DNA from: Hungateiclostridiaceae bacterium UBA3922
GTDB taxonomy: Bacteria; Bacillota; Clostridia; Acetivibrionales; DTU013
Length of the DNA: 20,150 bases
Direction of reading: 5' to 3'
Assembly: GCA_002386045.1 (NCBI GenBank)
Contig: DGEQ01000070.1
Location: 7,878-28,027, forward strand
The position numbers and the translations under genes were made by a program. Positions 14,769 to 20,150 of this stretch are shown here, one piece after another. The notes under the pieces were generated by a model. It did not search any database, was not told the DNA's origin, and was given only the letters and a program-made list of their open reading frames with translations. Each line of letters begins with the position of its first letter. Position 1 is the first letter of the stretch.

Positions 14769-15821
14769 CTACATGCTCTCCGGCTCGTTTCCGAGGAGCC
14801 TGTCGATCTCTTCGCTCACCAGCCTCTTCATGTATCTGATGGACGAAATGACCTTGCCGTATTCCATCCTGGTGGGGCCGATGATGCCGATCGTTCCCAC
14901 CATCGTATCAGCTACATTATAGCTGACTGTCACCAGACTGCAATCCCTGATGCTGGAAAGGTCATTTTCCGAACCGATCCTCACGGAGATGCCGTTTGGC
15001 CGCGCTGAATCATATACAGCCCTGCATATCGAAGTCTTTTCGTCCAGCAGGCTCAGGAACTGCTTTGCCTTGTCCATGTCCTTGAATTCCGGATGGTTGA
15101 GTATGTTCGTGGAACCCTCCACGTACATCTCGTGATCCTCCATCTGGTGTATGCAGTCTGCGGTCCCATCGAGTATCGGCTGAAGTATGTCCACGGATAC
15201 GCCGGCCTCCCTGCCCAGGATCCTGATCCTCTCGGTATCCGCCTGTTCGAATGTGAGACCGGACAGCCTGTCGTTGAGCAGGTTCGAGATCCGGCCCAGC
15301 ATTTCCGAGGTTGCGTGCTCGGATACCTTGATCAGGGCATTCCTGACGATGCCCGCATTGTTCACGACTACCACCAGCGCTTTACCCGGATCCACGGGAA
15401 CGACCTGTACCGTCTTGATCGTGCTGCTCCTCATCCTGGGTGTCACGGCCATGGTCGTATATTTCGTAAAGTTCGACAGGACAGCGGTGGCCTGCTTCAG
15501 CAGCTGGCTCAGTTCATATACCCGCGTGTTCACTGCTGACTTCAGTTCCCTGATCTCGTCACTGTTCAGGCTGCGCTGAGGCATAAGCTTGTCGACATAC
15601 AGCCTGTAGCCCTTGTCCGACGGTACGCGGCCCGCGGAAGTGTGCGGCTGTGCGAGATAGCCCATCTCCTCGAGGTCTGCCATCTCGTTCCTGATCGTGG
15701 CCGAACTCAGCCCAAGTTCGTATTTCCTTGCGATTGTCCTTGAGCCGATAGGTTCGGCCTTATCGATGTAGTCATCGATGATGGCCTGGAGAATCCTCTT
15801 CTTCCTGTCATCCATTATCAT
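14769..15821 (-). CDS. hrcA: Heat-inducible transcription repressor HrcA
   Basis: Repressor of class I heat-shock genes that binds CIRCE operators and is kept active by GroEL in B. subtilis. The N-terminal winged helix covers about residues 1-75, with PIGSRTIARKYELGLSSATI and RNEMADLEEMGYLAQPHTSA; GRVPSDKGYRLYVD follows. The central GAF-like domain and the C-terminus (GTIGIIGPTRMEYGKVISSI) are complete. I chose the ATG at 15821 because GGGGTG lies 6 nt upstream and it gives a family-like MIMDDRKKRIL start (350 residues). An in-frame start at 15854 would add 11 unconserved residues. A perfect CIRCE lies about 80 bp upstream, so hrcA represses its own operon. Confidence 0.98.
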   Translation of the reverse strand: MIMDDRKKRILQAIIDDYIDKAEPIGSRTIARKYELGLSSATIRNEMADLEEMGYLAQPHTSAGRVPSDKGYRLYVDKLMPQRSLNSDEIRELKSAVNTRVYELSQLLKQATAVLSNFTKYTTMAVTPRMRSSTIKTVQVVPVDPGKALVVVVNNAGIVRNALIKVSEHATSEMLGRISNLLNDRLSGLTFEQADTERIRILGREAGVSVDILQPILDGTADCIHQMEDHEMYVEGSTNILNHPEFKDMDKAKQFLSLLDEKTSICRAVYDSARPNGISVRIGSENDLSSIRDCSLVTVSYNVADTMVGTIGIIGPTRMEYGKVISSIRYMKRLVSEEIDRLLGNEPESM

Positions 15822-15900
15822 CTCATACACCCCTGAAACAAACGATCCACACATCTATATTATTTATACGAATCATACGAAAATATTTTGTCTTTGTTTG

Positions 15901-15927
15901 TTAGCACTCTAAGTTGACGAGTGCTAA
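15901..15927. promoter_or_regulatory. CIRCE operator (HrcA binding site)
   Basis: TTAGCACTC-N9-GAGTGCTAA is a perfect match to the CIRCE consensus. It lies just downstream of the -10 box of the promoter at 15937..15965 and upstream of hrcA, the classical autoregulatory position. HrcA bound here would block transcription of hrcA-grpE-dnaK-dnaJ. Confidence 0.98.
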
Positions 15928-15936
15928 TCTAAATTA

Positions 15937-15965
15937 AACATACCACCATGGAATTTTTTTGTCAA
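15937..15965 (-). promoter_or_regulatory. Sigma-A promoter of the hrcA-grpE-dnaK-dnaJ operon
   Basis: On the minus strand there is TTGACA (15960..15965), an exact 17-bp spacer and TATGTT (15937..15942). The predicted transcription start falls at the edge of CIRCE. Confidence 0.85.
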
Positions 15966-16009
15966 GTTCTATTTAGCTGTTTGAATTTTTGCAGCCCAGC
16001 TGCGTATTT

Positions 16010-16379
16010 GAAAATGTCATTTTCAGCCCATCAGATTTCCCGACCCCGCTGTGCAGATCAGGGGCATATCCAAATATGCGTGTAAATTATATTTCCCTTC
16101 CTTTTGCAGAATTACTTGCGTGTAAATCAGATTCTTCAATCTCGCTGTGCAGATTAATTAGCGTGCAATTTAAATTTCCCAGCCCTGATGTGCAGATTTG
16201 GACATGTCCAAATTTGTACAAATTAGGTTTTCCGCCCTACTATACAGAATTAATGTGCATGTGAATCAGTTTTTCCACCCTGCCGTGCTGACTTAATATG
16301 CGTGTGAATCAGTTTTTTCGTCCCCGCTGTGATGATTTAATTTACGTGTAAATCAGTTTTTTCGTCCCAGCTGTGATGA
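16010..16379. repeat. Degenerate ~44-bp tandem repeat array between hemW and the hrcA promoter
   Basis: About eight AT-rich copies of 43-48 bp share a head like TTAATNTGCGTGTAAATCAG, a run of T and a GTCCCCGCTGTG-like end. The last copies (16250..16292, 16293..16335, 16336..16379) are the best preserved; those nearer hrcA are worn. A perfect 18-bp palindrome ATTTGGACATGTCCAAAT lies at 16196..16213. No gene is seen in this stretch. Confidence 0.85.
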
Positions 16380-16399
16380 TTTTCAACTTTTGTGTTTGC

Positions 16400-16551
16400 T
16401 TCCCGGGGAATTCATTGAATTGTTTCAATATCAAGTTACATAATACTGCCCATGGCGCATTATGGTAAATGAAATTTTTCACAACCGCACCTATAAGTTG
16501 AAAATTTAATCATACAGACCGGAAAAAATGATCAAGTGGAAATTTGCACGT
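16400..16551. repeat. Dispersed intergenic element, copy 2
   Basis: This stretch has no gene. It shares five ordered blocks on the same strand with 195..389: TTCCCGGGG plus ATTGA (16400..16418), ACATAA (16438), TTATGG (16460), AACCGCA (16483) and GAAATTTGCACGT (16539..16551). Spacing between the three middle blocks is nearly equal in the two copies (22-23 and 23-25 bp). It begins 35 bp after the hemW stop. Confidence 0.45.
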
Positions 16552-16585
16552 TTTATCCTTCATATGCAAGTGAACTCGACCATAT

Positions 16586-18268
16586 CTAAATGAACTCGAC
16601 AAACACACTGTTTGCAAGGTCCAGCCCCTGCCTGGTCAGCCTGTACACCAATATTCGGCCGCCCTGGTCCGGATCATCCGCGCTGTAAGCATGTGTCACG
16701 CTGCCGGCGCCGGTTACGGTCGCCTCGCTCCCTGTACCCGTTCCTGCACCGCTTTCTTCCGTCCTGTTATCAATGATGTTCCCGGGCACTCTTCTTTCGG
16801 CATTGTCCTCGGGCGTCCTGCGTCCGGCGCTTGCTGCGAGCACCTTGCCATTGGTGCCGCCCTCGGGCGACCTATCTTCAGTGCTGCCTGCCGTCGCATT
16901 GTCTTCTGGGTTGTTCACAAGCACCTTGCCATTGGTGCTGTCCACAGCCCCACTGCGTCCGACGTTTTCCGCCGGCCCCCTGCCTTCGGCACTGTCCCCC
17001 GCCGGCCGCGTCACTGCCACGGCCTCGATAAGCCCTTTTGCCGCCAGCCTGCGAAGCTTTTCACCGTACCTGTCTTCGAGCCTTTCACCGAAGCGCTCTT
17101 CGAACTCCGCGGAACTCACGCCATCAGTAAGCCGAAGCCCCAGGATCATGAACTCGGACATGGCTTCTTCCCTGTCTATTACTTCGATGTTCTCATGCAG
17201 GCCGCCCATTTCCCCCGGGATATATACCTGCACAGGACCGGATCCGTGCCTGCCGCACACACTGTCAACCGCCCTGATGTACTCCTCTATGCCGGTCACA
17301 TTGCTGAACCGAACGCCGTCGAGGTATGAATGGGCTCCAGACCCGAAACCGGCATATTCTTTCGCCTTCCAGTAGAGCAGGTTATGCCTGCATTCATACC
17401 CGGGCACTGCGAAATTCGATATCTCATACTGCCTGTAACCTTTCTCCGCCAGCATGTCCACGGCCATATGGTACATCTCCCTGTCGGTTTCATCGTCGAC
17501 AGGTTCCAGCGACCCAGCTTCCAGCCTGTCGCCGAACACGGTCCCCTCTTCGATTTTCAGGCTGTAGCAGGAGATGTGCTTTACCGGCGATCCGGCTCCT
17601 TCCGACCTTTGTTTTTCAGGCATCCGTACAACAAGCCCATGTCCGGACAGTTTATGCGCAGCCGAATCATTTGCCGCCGGACTATATCTTACCGTTCCGA
17701 ACTCCGTCACGGCCTCGAGAGTCTCCCTCCAGTCTTCCGGAGTCTGCCCCGGAAGGCCGAATATCAGGTCCACATTGATATTGTCGAAGCCGCATTTTAC
17801 CGCAGCCTCGAGATTTTCGGCAAACTGCCGCACAGTATGTATCCTGCCGATGCTTTCCAGGATACGGTCCTGCCATGCCTGCAGGCCGATGCTCAGTCGG
17901 TTCACCCCGGCATCCCTGTACGCCTGCAGCTTTTCCCACGTCAATGTGCCGGGGTTGCTTTCAATGCTTATTTCGGCGTCATCATCGACGTGAAAGCACT
18001 CCCTGCACAGGCCGATCAGCCTGGTGATGTACGCAGCATCGACAAGCGATGGGGTGCCGCCGCCTATGAAAACGGAACTTACGCGCCGTCCGCCGATATA
18101 CCTGCTCCTGAGCGCCATTTCCCTGTAAAGCGCGTCAAAATAAGAACCGGCAAGATGTTCCCTGCCGGCATACGAATTGAAGTCGCAATAATAACATTTC
18201 GATCTACAGAACGGTATATGGATGTATATCCCGATGCTGCCGCTGATTCTGTCCATGTCCCTGCTCAT
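16586..18268 (-). CDS. hemW: HemW-like radical SAM heme chaperone with large low-complexity inserts
   Basis: Radical SAM protein of the HemN/HemW family. The cluster motif is CRSKCYYCDF (cysteines at residues 21, 25 and 28 from the chosen start), followed by FIGGGTPSLV, SIESNPGTLT and NRLSIGLQAW. Its place between lepA and hrcA and its short N-terminus favour HemW (heme delivery) over the coproporphyrinogen dehydrogenase HemN. HemW is normally about 380-400 residues; this product has 560. The excess is an insert at about 191-228, a smaller one near 336-362, and about 118 residues at 419-537 rich in Gly, Asn, Glu, Thr and Arg, just before the conserved ending RLTRQGLDLANSVFVEFI. I chose the ATG at 18268, with AGGTG 6 nt upstream; a GTG three codons earlier is possible. 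The frame is open throughout, so the inserts look tolerated. Confidence 0.93.
   Translation of the reverse strand: MSRDMDRISGSIGIYIHIPFCRSKCYYCDFNSYAGREHLAGSYFDALYREMALRSRYIGGRRVSSVFIGGGTPSLVDAAYITRLIGLCRECFHVDDDAEISIESNPGTLTWEKLQAYRDAGVNRLSIGLQAWQDRILESIGRIHTVRQFAENLEAAVKCGFDNINVDLIFGLPGQTPEDWRETLEAVTEFGTVRYSPAANDSAAHKLSGHGLVVRMPEKQRSEGAGSPVKHISCYSLKIEEGTVFGDRLEAGSLEPVDDETDREMYHMAVDMLAEKGYRQYEISNFAVPGYECRHNLLYWKAKEYAGFGSGAHSYLDGVRFSNVTGIEEYIRAVDSVCGRHGSGPVQVYIPGEMGGLHENIEVIDREEAMSEFMILGLRLTDGVSSAEFEERFGERLEDRYGEKLRRLAAKGLIEAVAVTRPAGDSAEGRGPAENVGRSGAVDSTNGKVLVNNPEDNATAGSTEDRSPEGGTNGKVLAASAGRRTPEDNAERRVPGNIIDNRTEESGAGTGTGSEATVTGAGSVTHAYSADDPDQGGRILVYRLTRQGLDLANSVFVEFI
16840..16938. repeat. 81-bp imperfect in-frame duplication inside hemW
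   Basis: GCACCTTGCCATTGGTGC occurs exactly at 16840..16857 and 16921..16938, 81 bp apart, within the large hemW insert. In the protein it gives two TNGKVL segments 27 residues apart, each followed by PEDNA. This suggests the insert grew by duplication. Confidence 0.75.
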
Positions 18269-18392
18269 TGCGATCACCTGTACTTTACGGGCCAGCCTGT
18301 ACCTGCCTGGCCGACTGCAGTCCGTTCGCCTGCAACAGGTCCCGCTTGTCCTGATGCATGCATGCTTATACGCATTCGGACCTGTCCGGCTT

Positions 18393-20150
18393 CTAATCCA
18401 GCTTAAGCACGCTCATAAACGCCTCCTGCGGCACTTCCACCGTGCCCACCTGGCGCATGCGCTTCTTGCCTTCTTTCTGTTTCTCGAGGAGCTTCTTCTT
18501 CCTCGTTATGTCGCCGCCGTAGCACTTGGCCAGGACGTCCTTCCTGTATGCCTTCACCGTCTCCCTGGCAATTATCTTGCCGCCTATGCAGGCCTGTATC
18601 GGTATCTCGAACTGGTGCCTCGGTATGGCTTCCTTCAGCTTCTCGGCGATCCTGCGGCCCCTTGCGTACGCCTTGTCCCTGTGGACTATGAACGACAGTG
18701 CGTCCACTATCTCGCCGTTGAGCATTATGTCAAGCTTCACCAGGTCGGACTCCCTGTATCCAAGCAGTTCATAGTCAAAGGACGCGAACCCCTTGGTCCT
18801 GGACTTCAGTGCATCGAAAAAGTCATATATTATCTCGTTGAGGGGCAGTTCATAGGTCAGCATGACCCTCTTCTGGTCGATGTAGGACATATCCTTGTAA
18901 ATGCCCCTTCTTTCCTGGGCAAGCTCCATTATGTTCCCGACGAATTCCTCCGGAGTCATGATGGTCGCCTTCACGATGGGCTCTTCCATTTTTTCGATGG
19001 AGACCACAGGAGGCATGTTCGTTGGGTTGTCCACGTACAGTTCTTTTCCGTCCGTGAGCGTTATCCTGTAAACGACGCTCGGAGCAGTGGTGACCAGGTC
19101 CAGGTCGTACTCCCTCTCAAGCCTCTCCTGCACGACCTCCATGTGCAGAAGGCCCAGGAAGCCGCACCTGAAGCCGAACCCAAGCGCTCCCGATGTTTCC
19201 GGCTCGAATGTCAGCGCCGCATCGTTGAGCTGCAGTTTTTCAAGCGCGTCCCTCAGGTCGTTGTAATCGGCCCCGTCGGCAGGGTATATGCCGCAAAACA
19301 CCATTGACTGCACTTTCCGGTAGCCCGGCAACGGCTCGCTTGCCGGCCTGTCCGCCAATGTGATGGTATCTCCCGGCCTGGTATCCCTGACGTTTTTGAT
19401 GCTTGCTGCCAGGTAACCGACTTCGCCCGCCTTGAGCATGTCGCACGGCGCATACTGTCCCGGCCTGAAATACCCGACTTCGGTCACGATGAACTCCTTG
19501 CCGGTAGACATCAGCCGTATGGTATCGCCAGGCCTGACAGCCCCTTCCTTTATACGGATATGCACTATGACGCCCTTGTAGCTGTCATAGAAAGAGTCGA
19601 ATATCAGCGCTCTGAGGGGTTCGTCCTCGCTGCCCTTCGGTGCGGGTACGTGTTTTACGATCTGTTCTAGCACCTCTTCGATGTTTATGCCGTTTTTCGC
19701 GGATATTTCGGGCGCCTCGGAACAGTCGAGCCCTATGACGTCCTCGATTTCCTTTTTGACCTCTTCCGTCCGGGCACTTGGCAGGTCGATCTTGTTGATG
19801 ACCGGTATGATCTCAAGGTCATGCTCGAGCGCCAGGTACACATTCGCCAGCGTCTGTGCCTCGATGCCCTGTGACGCGTCCACGACAAGCACGGCACCTT
19901 CACATGCCGCAAGGCTCCTCGAAACTTCATAGTTGAAGTCGACGTGGCCGGGAGTATCGATCAGGTTCAGGATGTACTCCTGCCCGTCCCGGGCCCTGTA
20001 AACCATCCTGACGGCCTGCGCCTTGATGGTTATGCCGCGCTCCCTCTCAATGTCCATGGTATCGAGGACCTGTTCCTGCATCTCCCTTTCCGTCAGAACG
20101 CCCGTCATCTGGATGAGGCGGTCCGCCAGCGTCGATTTGCCGTGGTCTAT
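18393..20150 (-). CDS. lepA: Elongation factor 4 (LepA), 5' end outside the window
   Basis: Translational GTPase that back-translocates or remodels stalled ribosomes. The visible part begins inside the P-loop region (IDHGKSTLADRLIQ at 20150..20109), so only about the first 15-20 residues are missing. It continues with the switch segment ERERGITIKAQAV, the G3 motif DTPGHVDF, the G4 motif NKIDLPSA, the beta-barrel and EF-G-like domains, and the LepA-specific C-terminus with GGDITRKKKLLEKQKEGKKR. The stop at 18393 gives a normal end. hemW follows after 124 bp in which I see no promoter or terminator. It is the first gene of the lepA-hemW-hrcA-grpE-dnaK-dnaJ order common in Bacillota. Confidence 0.98.
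   Translation of the reverse strand: MDHGKSTLADRLIQMTGVLTEREMQEQVLDTMDIERERGITIKAQAVRMVYRARDGQEYILNLIDTPGHVDFNYEVSRSLAACEGAVLVVDASQGIEAQTLANVYLALEHDLEIIPVINKIDLPSARTEEVKKEIEDVIGLDCSEAPEISAKNGINIEEVLEQIVKHVPAPKGSEDEPLRALIFDSFYDSYKGVIVHIRIKEGAVRPGDTIRLMSTGKEFIVTEVGYFRPGQYAPCDMLKAGEVGYLAASIKNVRDTRPGDTITLADRPASEPLPGYRKVQSMVFCGIYPADGADYNDLRDALEKLQLNDAALTFEPETSGALGFGFRCGFLGLLHMEVVQERLEREYDLDLVTTAPSVVYRITLTDGKELYVDNPTNMPPVVSIEKMEEPIVKATIMTPEEFVGNIMELAQERRGIYKDMSYIDQKRVMLTYELPLNEIIYDFFDALKSRTKGFASFDYELLGYRESDLVKLDIMLNGEIVDALSFIVHRDKAYARGRRIAEKLKEAIPRHQFEIPIQACIGGKIIARETVKAYRKDVLAKCYGGDITRKKKLLEKQKEGKKRMRQVGTVEVPQEAFMSVLKLD

Noticed and set aside
15989..16264. 91-residue plus-strand open frame upstream of hrcA
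   Set aside because: It is a translation of the degenerate ~44-bp repeats, has no convincing ribosome binding site, and no family match is apparent.
16010..16379. CRISPR array (also considered for 1..165)
   Set aside because: Units are directly adjacent with no unique spacers of regular length, the copies decay gradually, and no cas genes are near.
17330..18406. Long plus-strand open frame opposite hemW, and similar ones at 1129..2214, 11825..12865 and 18222..19307
   Set aside because: They lie antisense to well-supported conserved genes, have no recognisable domains and result from the GC-rich codon use of the minus-strand genes.

Overview
The window looks like chromosomal DNA of an anaerobic, Gram-positive Bacillota, most likely a clostridial lineage; I cannot name a genus. 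The evidence is the gene order lepA-hemW-hrcA-grpE-dnaK-dnaJ-prmA-rsmE, a perfect CIRCE operator, RemA, single-chain GlyRS and strong GGAGG ribosome binding sites. Every gene I can support is on the minus strand, so transcription runs from high to low coordinates. There are no rRNA or tRNA genes, transposase genes or CRISPR arrays.

Layout in transcription order. (1) 20150-16586: lepA (its 5' end lies beyond the window) and hemW, which carries long low-complexity inserts. (2) 16585-15822: a gap without genes that holds a dispersed element, a degenerate ~44-bp tandem array, a sigma-A-type promoter and CIRCE. (3) 15821-8174: the HrcA-controlled chaperone operon hrcA-grpE-dnaK-dnaJ, followed by prmA and rsmE. 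(4) 8172-5268: a second conserved group, yicC-remA-rpoZ-coaBC, with its own promoter overlapping the end of rsmE; gmk, normally between remA and rpoZ, is absent. (5) 5202-3814: glyS, between two intrinsic terminators. (6) 3656-436: a two-gene operon with its own promoter. It encodes a type II NADH dehydrogenase with a membrane-embedded C-terminal extension and a polyprenyl diphosphate synthase, the Ndh2/DmkB pair known from Gram-positive flavin-based extracellular electron transfer loci. The synthase gene is frameshifted near its 3' end. (7) 435-1: no gene, but the same dispersed element and a 17-bp tandem array.

The most unusual property is the density of local, mutually unrelated minisatellites. 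Many gaps between genes have their own tandem array (17, 19, 27, 31, 38 and ~44 bp units), and several housekeeping proteins carry in-frame arrays or imperfect duplications (21 bp in grpE, 24 bp in the synthase, 33 bp in ndh2, 81 bp in hemW). All the units inside genes are multiples of three, while most of those between genes are not. At two places the same succession appears: gene 3' end, then a related 150-190 bp element, then a tandem array. This may be an undescribed repeat-generating or 3'-end module.

Functionally the window joins protein quality control (DnaK/DnaJ/GrpE under HrcA), translation and ribosome modification (LepA, PrmA, RsmE, GlyRS), transcription and RNA turnover (RpoZ, YicC, RemA), cofactor synthesis (CoaBC, HemW) and a quinone-linked electron transfer module.
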